DNA of 64,000 nucleotides from the NCBI GenBank assembly GCA_000328365.1, contig KB309986.1:7017-71016 (forward strand). The letters are read 5' to 3'. The translations under genes were made by a program, and so were the position numbers. The notes under the pieces are model-generated. The model did no database searches and was not told the DNA's origin. It was given only the letters and a program-made list of their open reading frames with translations. Shown here piece by piece: positions 1 through 12,129 of this stretch. The stretch is from Capitella teleta (lineage: Eukaryota; Annelida; Polychaeta; Capitellidae). How positions within the stretch are numbered: the first letter of the stretch is position 1; the number at the start of each line of letters is the position of its first letter.

Positions 1-1090
1 TCTGGTTTGCATTGTCCACATTTGCACCTGTGAAAGAAAATAATTATACGTTATTCATTGAATGAATTTTGCTATTATTATTATTACTGGGTTTTTTTGG
101 GGTTTTTTTTGGGCAATTCTCCTAGACACTTACACAGATTCTGACAGATTTATGACGGGGAAAATGAGCTTTGCTCAATATTTATGGCCCAAGATGTTAA
201 GTCGAGAGAATTCAAGTCAGGATTTTGAAGATGAATTCAGAATTGGGCACTATGATTATAAATATAATGATTATTGATGAGATGGTCATTACGTAACTAT
301 GGCGATTTCATAGGTAAACAAAGAACAATAACTCACAGATTTGCTATATATTAATTATATACAATTATAATCCCTACTGACCATTCATTATTCCCAGCAC
401 GCCATCGATCCCGATCAACGTCCTCTTGTTCAGTCAGATTGAGATTCACAGCTTTCACCTCGGCCTTTTCACTCACTCCCTGACTGACTCACTCACTCAG
501 TAGTCAGTTCGAGGTTCAAATAAATATGGAGCACCGCCATATTCGGTGCCAGCGTCTCGTGTGCGGTCATTCTCCTCCTCATTTCTAGTGTATTCAAATG
601 ATTTGTCGATACACTCGCCGTACTGGTCATATTTGGTCTTGGAATCACAGCAATCACTTCGTTCTTCGCGACCGCAAGCCATTTCAAACGAATTTTTCCT
701 GTATCTACGTCACGCGCTCACTTCCGGCGTCTGCTATGGAAGACTGCTCATTTTTCAAACTCGACGGCCGAACGGTCTTAAAAAGGCATAATAATGGTGT
801 AAGGGCCGATTGCACACGCTTTCAATAACCACCATTATTTTTTTTTATCCATTCAGCAAATATATAAGTTATTAACCCATTTTATGTGATTGTGGTGTCA
901 TATGCTCTTTAAGGGTATGTGCTGGTGCTCTGTTGGCCCTACAAGTCACGAGGATAAGGGTCCGCCTCCACCCCACCCCCTTATTAAGCCATCTGTAAAA
1001 AGGGCGAATCGAGCTTATAGAAATTCTTATACTAAGAGTGAAATTCAATTGTTGTTAGCTTACATAGATATTCATTACGTTATGCTCTCT
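1..1090. other. Non-coding left edge
   Basis: No coding region is supported here. Short open frames in several phases overlap around 490-830, but none has a recognisable domain, splice context or codon pattern. The stretch has T/G homopolymer runs near 91-112, a short fold-back at about 791-840 and an A/T-rich 3' part. It could be intron or 3' sequence of a gene that starts outside the window. Confidence 0.5.
791..840. repeat. Short fold-back carrying a motif shared with 4712
   Basis: Arms AATAATGGTG and CACCATTATT enclose about 30 bases that include GGTGTAAGGGCCGATT (796-811). The same 16-base word recurs at 4712-4727, again between short inverted arms (GGATGG and CCATCC). This looks like the end or core of a small repeat, but the family is unknown. 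Confidence 0.35.
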
Positions 1091-1106
1091 CTCTTTTTTT
1101 TTTCAG

Positions 1107-1239
1107 TTCCGATGCTAGGCCTGACAGTAACGAGAACGATAATGGCACGCCTCCTCCTTTTCCTCCTCCACCTCCACCTCCACCTCCACCCCTACCTCCA
1201 CCTCCACCTCCACCTCTACACCAAGAGAATCAAATTTAA
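1107..1239 (+). CDS. Possible terminal exon, proline-rich C-terminus (partial gene)
   Basis: A long pyrimidine tract ending in CAG at 1106 makes a good 3' splice site. The frame entered with one base of a split codon reads a polar, acidic lead (about S-D-A-R-P-D-S-N-E-N-D-N-G-T), then a proline run, then L-H-Q-E-N-Q-I and a stop at about 1239. An AATAAA follows at 1266-1271, so acceptor, stop and poly(A) signal have the spacing of a last exon. Against it, the proline codons are an imperfect CCTCCA microsatellite and no upstream exon is recognised. Function unknown. Confidence 0.25.
1162..1217. repeat. Imperfect CCTCCA microsatellite
   Basis: Hexamer CCTCCA and variants are iterated. The tract may lie in a coding exon (proline repeat) or be a plain simple repeat. 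Confidence 0.8.
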
Positions 1240-1265
1240 TTGTTCTTACTGTAGCTTGAATATGA

Positions 1266-1271
1266 AATAAA
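1266..1271 (+). terminator. Candidate poly(A) signal AATAAA
   Basis: Canonical AATAAA about 27 bases after the stop of the possible proline-rich terminal exon. It is only meaningful if that exon is real. Confidence 0.3.
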
Positions 1272-1299
1272 TTATGTATCAGTTTTCTTCGGTTATCTT

Positions 1300-1985
1300 C
1301 AGTTTCGGATTCTGTAATTTTTCGTGTTTTTCAGTCGGAAGCTGGTGTCTCTTATAATTATTGTAATACATTGTAACTTTTTTTGCTGAAGCTCAATCTC
1401 TATGAAACTTGCATGTAATAGGCACCAGGATGAGGAAAACAGGCATGTCAAATTTCATCGTGATATGATACCTGTGACCTGAAATATGCCTAAATGAATA
1501 TTAATAATTTTAATCTAGACTTTCAATCGCGAATTTCTCAAAATGACGGTTTTTGAAGTTTCGGACTTCAAAACGCTGTAACTTTGCAACCCCTTGAGAT
1601 ATCTGCATGATTTTTGCACCAAAATACTCAGGAATGTGTCCGCTGGTGCCTCAAACTAAACAAAAAAAATTATCCCGACCCATGTGACCTGTTTTGCCGT
1701 GGACCCTCACATATATATTCAGCTGGTTTGTGGTGACTTACATTCGCTTAATTGCCGCCTTAATTAACGCGATGCCATGGTGAAAGAATGCCCCCACAAA
1801 TAGCGCAGGAAAAAAGATTCACGGATGTAGCAAAGAATTTAAATTATATGTGCCATACTTCTTAAGCACACACAATGCAAGAGGAAGCTCGATTCAAGAT
1901 TAATATTACTTGTATCGTCACACAGTGCTCATGTGAAGATGTCAATTTCATTGCTATGTGCCATGCGTTCATTTCACTGTTCGAC
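1300..1985. other. Unannotated, repeat-like sequence
   Basis: No open frame of note. The text at about 1360-1720 has the look of an old dispersed repeat, but no second copy is seen in this window, so no family is assigned. Confidence 0.4.
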
Positions 1986-2255
1986 ATCTACATATACCCC
2001 CTCCCAAAGAATTGCACATGATGTTGTCTCGGTGCAGTTATCAGAACAAAAAGTTCAGTTTGAGTAACGACATGTGGGACATGTGGGACAAGAAAGTGAG
2101 CGAGCGGTGTTGTCATCGTAGACTGCCATGAGCAATGATCTCCACTACTACCTAGATTGCTTGCAGGCACGGTGCATTCCGCCATTGCGCGTTACACTCT
2201 TGGGGTCTCTGCAAACGAGCACGAAACACGAAAATCGGCAGTAGATGTTACAAGT

Positions 2256-2316
2256 ATAACGCACTTGGTGATCATAACGCACACATCGACATAACGCATT
2301 CAGCGATCATAACGTA
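2256..2316 (+). repeat. Cluster of ATAACGCA iterons (first site)
   Basis: ATAACGCA occurs at 2256, 2274 and 2291, and the variant ATAACGTA at 2309, at intervals of 17-18 bases. The flanking text ATCATAACG...ACGAAACGGTC resembles the text around 49838-49862, so this looks like one copy of a dispersed element. Its ends cannot be defined. Confidence 0.5.
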
Positions 2317-2883
2317 CGAAACGGTCAAAGTTGCAATAAAAACCCATGTTTTTATCGGTTTAACAAGACTATTATTATTTTATCAGACTATTATTATTGG
2401 TGGTTCCTCGCAGAATATATTACATAAAAAAAAAAAATATAAAAAAACAATCAGAGATGTGACCAAGGAAAATTTTTAATTAAGCAATTGATTAACCTTG
2501 ATAAAAAAAAACATGAACGTAATCGCAGCAATATTAGTTCATGATGCTAAACTATAGTATATGTTTCAATTTATGATTTATAGCAGATTTGAGCAATCAA
2601 TGAGTTAAATATGCATTTCTACTTGTCATGAGTTTACATTAGCATTTAATGTATGATGAATACTAATGCAATCCAACAGTTTTAAGGATTTTGAATACTA
2701 CAGCATATAGGCTGTGCAGAACTATCGAATGTGCCAGCCAGATGGTCTGACTCAATCTGCATGTTGACAGAAGTTGACATATCTATGGCTTTATCAGATG
2801 TCAACTGGGCTCAGCCCAGTAGACTTGCTTAAAGAATGTCATAAATGGCCAAATTTGATGACAATAATAGTTTAATGATCAAA

Positions 2884-3355
2884 CAAATTCAAAATAATAA
2901 TCAATTTTGCAATTAAATGCTTTTATGACCACAATGATCTTGAACTTCAAGCAACTTCATTTAAAATCAGGATTTCGTAAGAGGTGTATGCGTGGCATAT
3001 ACTCTGCGAATTTCAAGTACACAAATTACATAACCATAGAGATATCGGCATTTGAAAAAGTCATAATTGCTAGTATGCTAGATTTAGATTACGCAAGAAC
3101 GGTGCATCTAGGAGCAGACATACTTCCGAGTTTTATTTTACATATTGATGCACTGAATCATTTAATGCCAGTTACAAGTCAATAGCATTACTAGTCAATG
3201 AGTTATTGGCGATCGAGTTTTCAACTTTGAAAAATCACTGCGACCTTGACCTTTAACCTTTGCCCTTCAAACTTTCAGTGTTAATCCGAAATAACTTGCT
3301 TCATTAATAAGTGCAACTTACTAATTGACAGACATGAGCAATTTCAAAAAGTCCA
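2884..3355 (+). repeat. Direct repeat, copy A (~460 bp)
   Basis: This segment is repeated in the same orientation at about 3516-3965, with scattered substitutions and small indels. Both copies end in a block of TGACC half-site words followed by an AATCCGAAATAACTTGCTTC-type region. The open frame at 2907-3185 matches the one at 3614-3811 only because the DNA repeats. I see no protein domain, and it is probably a non-coding dispersed repeat. Confidence 0.75.
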
Positions 3356-3515
3356 GTACCAAACTTTGTTCAACGGAATACCGAAGCAAAGAAATTGAAG
3401 TGTTGCCTAATGTGTGTTCCGACCGAAAACACACAAATATTCTGAATTATCACATTTCCTTCTAAGGCTCGACAACACACGTTGTATGCAACTCGGAAAA
3501 GTAAAAAAATTAACA

Positions 3516-3965
3516 AAATTCGAAATAATCATCAATTTATGCAATTAAATGCTTTAATTACCACAATGACCATGACCTTGGTGCAACCTCATTTAAACTT
3601 ATAATTTCATAAGATGGTTTTACTAGCAATATACTCTGCAAATTTCAATGTCACAACCCTCTTAACAACCGAGATATTTGCATTTGAAAAAGGCATATTT
3701 GCTATAATGCAAGAATACGCAAGAACCGTGCATCTCGGAGCCATAATACTTCCGAGCTTTATTTTACATATTGATGCACTGAATCATTTGATGTCAATTA
3801 CAAGTCGCTAGCATTACTAGTCATTGGTGACCGAATTTTCAACTTAGAAAAATCACTGCGACCTTGACCTTTAACCTTTGACCATCAAACTTTCAGTGTT
3901 AATCCGAAATAACTTGCTTCATTAATAAGTGCAACTTACTAATTGACAGACATGAGCGAATTCAA
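3516..3965 (+). repeat. Direct repeat, copy B (~450 bp)
   Basis: Second copy of the 2884-3355 repeat, offset by about 630 bases. The last ~100 bases are almost identical between copies and the first ~200 more diverged. The intervening 3356-3515 is single-copy in this window. Confidence 0.75.
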
Positions 3966-4700
3966 AAAATTAATTAGATTTCCAAAGTTGTTTGGGGGGA
4001 AATATAGCTATGATACGATGCATACGCACTGATAATTTTTACGTTTTCATTTAATTTGTACTCAGAACGAATAATGGCGGGATTCAGCTGTATATCTGTG
4101 TTGCTTTAATTATTGTCGCGAGTTTATCATGTAGTGGCCAGTTGCACGTTGTGGAAACACTGTGTCTCATTCCCAAATATATGATTGCTTCCTCGTTTCA
4201 GGAATCTGTTTTCCTACAGAGCCAATTAATTCCGTGCACAGATGAACTACAGAAGACTGGCGACTTGCATCAATTGAGTCGCCTGCTGGCCAGTCTGCTC
4301 CGTCTCTATGAGAGGCTAAGAGCAAGTGACGGATAAAAAGAAGAAGTCTCTTCAGGTCTGATGATTGAGTTCTCTCAAGGAGTAACGAAAAAAACACTTA
4401 AGTTACATGTTAATTGAGATTGTTTGTCCTTGATTGTGAGTTTTCCAGTAGTAAACATCAATAAAAGTAATTACAAAATTGTAATATAGTTTTTATTATG
4501 CTTTGTTGTTTTGTTTTTGATTAACTTTGTTTATTTTTTTTTTATTCAACATTTTATTTGCATTGGATCAGAGCCAATAACAATTGTACAGGGCGTGAAA
4601 TTGTGTTTATTACGATTGGTACAACTTTATATTAGCTGGATTGACTGCTTGCTTCAATTCTCGATCTTAATTTTTCAACTTGTACAGATTCCTTTCGGTC
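3966..4700. other. No gene seen
   Basis: AT-rich non-coding sequence with T-runs near 4540. Short open frames on both strands around 4142-4397 overlap each other and show no domain. Confidence 0.5.
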
Positions 4701-4800
4701 CCTGACAGGATGGTGTAAGGGCCGATTCACCCATCCTTTTCCTTGTCGCTCTTTCGGTCTGCTGAATCCCAATCTGGAACAGATAACACATTTCTGTCAG

Positions 4801-5107
4801 GGGCACCGAATAGCTCAATCGGTTTACCCGACTTACTACAATCCTATGCCGACCGTGGGGTCGAGGTCCGTTATGATTTTGAATTGTGATTGTTATAATT
4901 GTAATTCTTCGGTGACTCTGCAGTGCTGCCCAACTGCGTAATAAGGCCGGGCGCTGTGTACTACTGTCTATGGTGGTATGCAGGATAAAGAACCCTTGGG
5001 ATTTATCGATAAGAGTAGGGGGAAACTCCGGTTCCGGGCCTTCTGTTCTGGCGCCCACCGCACCCGAATGAGTTCGGTGGAGCCGTAAAACCCCATCACG
5101 CATCACA
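4801..5107 (+). mobile_element. tRNA-derived SINE, copy 1 (most complete)
   Basis: The head is tRNA-like: an A-box match TAGCTCAATCGG at 4811-4822 and a B-box match GGTCGAGGTCC at 4859-4869, with spacing typical of an RNA polymerase III internal promoter. It is followed by a body that starts near GTGCTGCCCAACTGCG (4923) and runs through CGGGCGCTGTGTACTACTG to AGCCGTAAAACC (about 5091). The body recurs at about 6995-7180, 7835-8015 and 27246-27395, and three of the four copies have a tRNA-like head, which defines a SINE family. Frames on the opposite strand are by-products. Confidence 0.8.
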
Positions 5108-5299
5108 ACACATTTCTGCCAGAACATTGTTACAGTGTACCGAATTAAAAGTGACCTGCAGGTACCAGAACTTGACATGTGGACTATTCCTTTGACACAC
5201 GTCGTACTTGGAGACAAAATCACTGAGTTGACAATATACAGAAACGTCGTCGAACACCCATACATGTGCATGTTACATAAAAAGTGGGTTGAGTGAATT

Positions 5300-6226
5300 T
5301 AACTCTGAATACTCCTACATTGAATGCCTCTCAAAAATTACTCAGTATTTGTGAATCCTTTGCAATACATTATGATGTCAAGTTCAATGCCTCTAAAAGT
5401 TTAAGCTTAACATTTAACACAAGTAATGCCAGTATCACCTCTGATCTTTCTTTATTTAATAATGTTATTCCTCGCGTGCCCAGTGCTGTTCATTTGGGTC
5501 ACCATATAGGTCAAGATAGTAATTTCTGTAATATAAATAAAGCAACCAATGATATGTATATCAGAGTTGATCGCTTAAAATGTAATTTTAGCAAATGTTC
5601 CTTTAATGTATTAAGTAGATTATTCGCTTTATTATTGTGCCTCTTTATATGGCTGTCCAATATGGAATTTGTATAAACTTGATAAAATTGTTATCTGTTA
5701 TCGTAAATGTTTAAGGCACCTATATAATTTACCGTTCAGAACGAACTCTGTTTATTTGTCACTTCTGTTAGATAAGCCTGATTTCGAAACCCAAATAACC
5801 ATTCGATTTGCAAATTTCTGAAAAAAATGCTATAACAGTGAAAACCCGATTGTTAAAATGTGTACTAAAATGTCTCTTAATAGTTTTTTCAAATGTTGGC
5901 TGTAATATTCGTTCGTTATTATTTAAACTACGTCTAAATTCTAATCAGTTAAGCTTGTTTTCCTCTCAGAAATCACTCTCATATATTATTTTAAAAATAT
6001 GGTTCGATTCACTCGATAATGTATATTAGCACAGTAGGAGTTATTTTAGAAGTGTTAGGTATGCGTGACGGTGACACAGTCCTTTAAATCCGTTAGAAGT
6101 AAAAGTTTTGTTAAACAACTTGTGTATTGATTAATTGCTTTTCATCTCTTGATACATTTACTTTTTTTATCACCATTTATTACTATGTCCATGTTTGGCA
6201 TGAAATAAATATATTAGTATTATTAT
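5300..6226 (+). mobile_element. 5'-truncated LINE, reverse-transcriptase C-terminal part
   Basis: The frame from about 5305 to 5676 reads like the end of a non-LTR reverse transcriptase, just past the catalytic YADD region: a helix with L-L-S-I-C-E-S-F-A, then YDVKFNASKS, then AVHLGHHIGQD, all familiar from CR1/jockey-type LINEs. The reading continues in shifted frames to about 6030 through the C-terminal cysteine-containing and R-C-L-R-H-L-Y-N-L-P regions. The copy ends in an AATAAA/ATT-rich tail near 6205-6226. It is truncated at the 5' end, broken by frameshifts and inactive. Confidence 0.7.
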
Positions 6227-6990
6227 AATTCAATATAGAGGGAGGCATGCTCTCAATATGAGTGCGTTGTGATCTTAGATGTTTTTCTGACATTTCCTCT
6301 GACATTACGTCACTTAGGAGCTCTTAGGTGGCCTCGGTATCGATTACCATAACGATAAGAAGAAGTTCATTCACCATTAATTAAGTGGAAATGGTGAGAA
6401 GTCAGAGTACTTGATTTTATTTTATTATTTTTTTTTTTGTCTTAGCGGGGGGGGGGGGGGCTATTTTCTGTGTTATTCTCATTTGAAGTTAAGCTTCATA
6501 ACGGTTTGGAGCGTTATGATTCTACTCTCACTCCACGAATCACATACTCGGCTTGGCTACTCCGAGTAGTAACAAGGAGCCTTAACTATAGTGTATGCTC
6601 CTTGGTAGTAATAAGACCGATTTTCCGAAATTGCTCTCTCTTAACATCACACCGTCTTTTACATCAGATGGAACTTGTGCATAATGAAAGTTGTGTTCTT
6701 TCAATTCAACGTGATACATGTAGATTACACATGTATTGACAACACCTACGGAACTGTATCATCGTCAGATGTACTTGGTCATGGAAGTAACATTAAGTAA
6801 AATTACTGTAAAAGTATGTCATCTATTACACAATTCCTCCAAACAATCGCCGAATTATTCCAAAGACATCTCATCGGGACACAACAGGTCACAAGTCTCT
6901 CACTGGATACTTGATGCCACGCAGCTACAACCTACACATTGTGAGCACTTGCAATCAAACTCATGTGCTGTAACGTAAAAAAGAATGATG
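6227..6990. other. No gene seen; homopolymer and a small hairpin
   Basis: A T-run followed by a 12-base G-run lies near 6428-6461. A short palindrome (CTACTCCGAGTAG, 6557-6569) sits beside a hairpin with arms ACAAGGAGC and GCTCCTTGG (6572-6605). The two open frames at 6470-6978 have no recognisable content. Confidence 0.45.
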
Positions 6991-6994
6991 AAGG

Positions 6995-7180
6995 TAACTG
7001 CGTAACAAGGTCGGGCGCTGTGTACTACTGTCTATGGTGGTATGCAGGATAAAGAACCCTTGGGATTTATCGATTAGAGTAGGGAGAAACTCCGGTCCCG
7101 GGCCTTCTGTTCTGGCGCCCGTATCACCCGAATGGGTTGGGTGGAGCCGTAAAACCTCATCATGCCTCATGCCTCATGAA
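6995..7180 (+). mobile_element. tRNA-derived SINE body, copy 2 (head missing)
   Basis: Matches the body of copy 1 from AACTGCGTAA through TCGGGCGCTGTGTACTACTG to GGAGCCGTAAAACC, with few differences. The tRNA head is absent, the usual result of 5' truncation during LINE-mediated retroposition. The 3' end has a CATGCCTCATGCCTCATG simple tail. Confidence 0.75.
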
Positions 7181-7718
7181 TGGTGAAGGTAGGGTAAGGT
7201 GCTGAATACTAGTCATATATTTATAGTCAATGGTGATATACCAAATCGATAATGACATTTTAAAAACGTGATAACAGTAATCAATTGTATAGGCTTGTCC
7301 TGATCATTCATTCAGGAATATTTCATTGTTGCCTCTACCGTCAGGGGAGATTATCTTTTCATGGGCGTTTCTAACAGCTCACACGCTGCAGTTCGTTGTG
7401 AAGCAGTCAGGAGTCCGTTATGATGGAAACATGGACCGTAAGTTTCCGAAGCACTACTCTGCGGAGGCTCTCCTCTACGAGTCCAAACATTCTGGTTGTG
7501 AATGCGATGATATGATTGAAAAAAAAAAAAAATAATAATAAAAATGTGGTCGAATGTGTTGATTGGTAAAGTTTCTGTCATCTGATGCGTAATCTGCTGT
7601 ATTGAGCAGATTCAGCACTCCTTATTAAACTTTGTCAACAAGATAGACAGACATCCAGATAACACACTGTCCACAGTTGCAAGGGAATCCATCCTCTATA
7701 GTAGCATCTCAAGATATC
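7181..7718. other. No gene seen
   Basis: Non-coding, with an A-rich run near 7518-7544. Overlapping opposite-strand frames at 7326-7581 have no recognisable domain. Confidence 0.45.
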
Positions 7719-8015
7719 TAAGGGTGTGGCTGAGCTGTGTTTAACAGTATCAGATTTCCTCTACATGATGCGGGAGGTTCTGGATTTGAGGCCCGATCGG
7801 CCTACAGGGTGTTAAGATTGTGGGATATTATCGTTAGAAGTCCTCGGTGGCTGCAGTGCTGCCCAACTGCATAACAAGATCGGGCGCTGTTTATTGTTGT
7901 CTAATGTCTCTTTGCTGAATGACATGCAGAATAAAGACCCCTTGGGATCCATTGACAAAATTAGGAGGTAACCTAAACACAACGGAGTATTCGCGGAGCC
8001 GTAAAACCTCAATAA
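7719..8015 (+). mobile_element. tRNA-derived SINE, copy 3 (diverged)
   Basis: The head has an A-box-like TGGCTGAGCTGTG near 7726 and a degraded B box (GGTTCTGGATTTGAGG, about 7773). The body follows from GTGCTGCCCAACTGC (7856) through TCGGGCGCTGTTTATTG to GAGCCGTAAAACC. It is more diverged than copies 1 and 2, so probably older. Confidence 0.7.
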
Positions 8016-10181
8016 ATCGCGATTCAATGAAGCGTGGCGGAGGTTTTAAAGCTATACAGAATCAATCAATGTAAACGCCAAACATGCCAATCGAACCTCT
8101 CATGCACCCCTCACACATTGGGTCGGCGTTGGAATGATAGAGAACAGGACTAATGACCGAGACGAACATTTCCCAAGTGTCCGTATATAGGTCCACGTCG
8201 GCTTTTTTGGGCTCTCTGGGGCCAATCCTGACGAATCTTGGACCTAAAGTTTGGCCTCCAAATAATTCGCTTATTTTGGCGGTGATTTTAGTGCTCCTGG
8301 GTGTGGCTATGCACTCACATGATGACCGGAATCATCTGCACAATACTTGCTATAGTGACCCCAAAATGAGATACACGTACTATAATAGAAGCAACTGGAG
8401 ATAATTGCAAGGGCATGGAAGATCAGATTCCAGCATCTCCACTCCGAGACTGATCGTTACCTAATCGGAATTTCAATATTGAACAAAGAATACGCATGTA
8501 GTCAAGGCCTATGTATATGCTAATTTCAACATTACATTATACTGTGAAAACTGAAGGGAATCATTCATTTCAAGGCCAATACTATATTAGCACATAATTA
8601 TTATATATATCAATGGAATGCGTTGGAATTTTAGGACATTCATAACTATTGTAAAAAAAATATATATATAATTAATAACCTTTTAGTGGTTAACTTATGC
8701 ATGTACGCGTTTAACTTACAACACACGCACTTTAGTATTATTCTCATAACTTGTCTCAGTACCGAATAGGCCAGAAAAGAAATTGTATTACAGTTATGCT
8801 CGCGCTATATCAGTGGCATTATTCACACATATTTCTCTTTGAGGAAAACCCCACCACTTTCAGTTGGATTCCAACATAACTGATTTAGATAACAGGGTGT
8901 TCCTTCAGCTGTGGATCCACCCCCCTAATGAGTGTGATGAAAGGGCATGTGGTGAGGGTGGTCCGTCAATTAACCGATCCTCCTTCCATAAAATGCAAAG
9001 TAGCATCATCATGAATGGCAAAGGTGATCGACGCAAGTCCCCAAGACGCTTCGGTCGCTTCACCGCGAGCTTTTAAGGCTGAAATATTCAGTCTAAATTT
9101 GGCATATTGTAAAAGTTGTATACACACCATTTTTATAAAGGGTTGTAAAGGCGTTTAACTTGATACAGATGCAAATACTTCTATACTTTCAGCAAAACAG
9201 AGGTATAGGTATAGCTGTATTTCTTTCAAGGTGTCGGGTGAGACTCACCTCGCTCATAGAGGGGTGGTGGATGCGATGTTAACAAAGGGTTCTAAGGAGT
9301 TTTATGCTTTATTCTTCTCATTTTGGACTGTTACTCGAAGCCTCTGATTTATTGTTGGCTTGTATTCATGTGTATATCGAAAACGATTTTTCTCTTTCTC
9401 TCTCACACCTGAAGAGACCAAGGGTGAAGATAGTTGGAAACTTTTAGACATACAGCAAGTAAAGTTAAAGAATTTCAACACAATAATGTCTGATTTATAG
9501 AGAAGTGGACAGCGCAGATAATGTAAATGTATGTGTCTAAATTTCAAAGATGGTATCTATTTGTAGTCTGATCATGTATAATTGTATTTCTATATTCATT
9601 TACTAGTACGAGGACGGTCCGTGGATCAACTAGTAGGTTTCTCTCGGAAAAGAAATTGAAGATATCATGAAGAAAAAAAAATGAAAAAAAAAAAAAAATA
9701 GTCATACGTTCCATTCTGCGCATGTAAATAATTATGCGGGAAATTGTTATGAAACAATATAGGAAATGTCATAATCTTTAAATGCCCATAACGTAGCGAC
9801 CAAATATTAAAAATTCCATACGATATGCGGATACTTCAAAGTCTTCAAACCGGACTTGTGAGCATTCGGCTTAACGCCACCATCCCATAATAAAATAGGA
9901 TCCTACACTGTCTGCCAAGTTGCGACACAGGACAAACACAAAGCCTGGATCTCTGCTCTGCATAAATTATGAGAAGGGCTAATCTGCGACCTACCTCATC
10001 CCATCTGTATTATTGAAGTATAATTTCCTAGTGTTTCGAATGCATGACCTGGATGACCCCTTCTTGCAGGAATTATTTGGCGATTGAATTGTTTCTTTTG
10101 TCTGTCAGTACATCGCTAGTATACACCATTGACTACAAGATTGCATAATTATGCGTGCACGTCTGGGTTGAGAATCAAATG

Positions 10182-10212
<31 letters not shown>

Positions 10213-12129
10213 GAAACAAAGTTTAATCTTCCAAGAGCTAAAATCGAACTGCAGGCAAAACTACGGGTGGTTACAAAAATAAAATTGAAAATCTCCATCG
10301 AATCAAAACAAACTTCATAATATGCCTTCAACAACCACCGGATATGGCGTGAAATTCGCCTGTACTATTGATTAAATAAACAGATTCAATCAAGATCGAA
10401 AGTCAATAAGTCATTCACACAGAAGCAACGTTGACATTCAATCTAATTTTAACAATGGATTGTTTTTGATAAGTTTATCAACTCGAGGAGTCTCGAAGGC
10501 ACCTCGTGTCCATTGTGCGAATAAATAGGATTGAATTAGTCTTGCGTGAAAATAGACTAAACAATCCTATAAACGACGGGTGGTTCTATCTCCGTAGGCA
10601 TAACAAAGATACGTCAGCAAGTCGATTAGTTCATTGAGAGACTTGATTTGTTTTGGTTATGGCGTGGTGGTTGTGTGTTCGCCGACTGCGTTGACGCGAA
10701 GATTGTCGCTCGTGCAGCGGGCCATGTATGCCGCGTGGAAATACGGTTAGGTACGCAAAGGTTGAAACTTGTCTAGGAATAAAATTTGAATTTTATTCGT
10801 GTTTTACGATTAACTTATATCAGCTTGAATTGTATATTCAATTGTGTTGTTACTGTTGTTATATTCATGTTGGTATGATTATGAATAATATTGTATTGGG
10901 AGTAGCTTATTCTAAGCAAATGAGAGATAATATACACGTGTATGCATTTGCATAAAAGTCGTAACAATTATGTTAATTGGCCTCGTGTATAATTACCACC
11001 TGCCAAAGACCGTGGATTAATTCAGAATATTAAGGACAAAGCGATGCCTCACATGAGGTGCAGAACACAATAAATTATGAATTCATTAAATTTTCATGAC
11101 TCTCTGGTCTAATTATAGCATAATAATTTCATCATTTAATTAGATACGACTACATATATTCGCTGTTTATGCAAATAATTCTTAATGTTTATTATTTGTT
11201 GCATTGTATTAATGTGAAAATTCGCCTAATTAAGGTGATGCCATTTTTATATTCTTGTTTGTGTTTTTTGTTGACATAAACAGGTACGGAAAGGTTGTTT
11301 CAAAACAAAATACACCACCTGATTGGAACTGCGGTCATTAACAGGCAAAAATCTGTACTGGTCAAAAATATAAAGACATGTAATTTTTAATGAATTCATT
11401 AATAAGCATCGATAACAAATACACACGAAGCTCTATCGTACACCCCAATCCGACATAATTTATTGATAAGAAGTTGCGGACCACCCAATATCTCCGCATA
11501 CAATTATTTTTAATGCAATGTCTTCCCATCAGCTAGCGTAGAGGTAAGAAGCCGTTAAGTCACGCGTGTCCCAGCAGGTATGCGGTAGGCAGCCTCGTTA
11601 TGCATAATAATGCCCCGAAACCAGCATTAGTAAGTGTTAATCGTCATGCCCGCCCAAGAAGTGTAGTTGCAAATGAATTTCTCTGCATTTTGGAAGAATA
11701 CTCATCAAGTACCCCAATTGATTTGTAAAGCCATTAAGCTCGCATCCTGACTGGGGGCTACTTGAGTCTACGAGGTCATCAAAGCAATGGGTATTTATTG
11801 AGGCGATGTGCTTGCGACTGGAGAGTTAAGGGGCCTATTGAAGAATACTCATCAATCTGAGTCCGTTGAGCAGCGGCCGCTTTCAGCGAGCAGGGCCCTA
11901 TAAGTCAGTGGTAATGCTTAATTCTATTGACGAGCTATCATAAACCGAATCCACTTTTGACTGTTAATAAAACGAAGAATGATTTTTGCCTCGAGCAAAG
12001 CGATTCGCTGATGTCCTTCGCCGCCGTAAATACGCCGATTGAAGAGAGGCGTGAAGCCCCGGGCCATTCGAGGATGCGCGGCGCTGTTCGCTTTCTCGCC
12101 GCCAAAGCAATCTCATTGTCGGAGGCTTA
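8016..12129. other. 5' non-coding flank of Unc4-1
   Basis: About 4 kb without a supported gene. It contains a 29-base A-run (10182-10210), POU-octamer words at 9169, 10946 and 11169, and CATAATTA or its complement at 8593, 9729 and 10144. The 11.0-12.1 kb part is complex single-copy sequence and is the likeliest place for proximal control elements of the homeobox gene. Confidence 0.45.

Noticed and set aside
2907-3811. Pair of similar open frames suggesting a small duplicated gene
   Set aside because: Similarity continues through stops and into clearly non-coding text on both sides, so the DNA repeat explains it.
4675-5271. 198-codon minus-strand open frame
   Set aside because: It is antisense to SINE copy 1 and its flanks. 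The same text recurs over the other SINE copies, so it reflects the repeat, not a gene.
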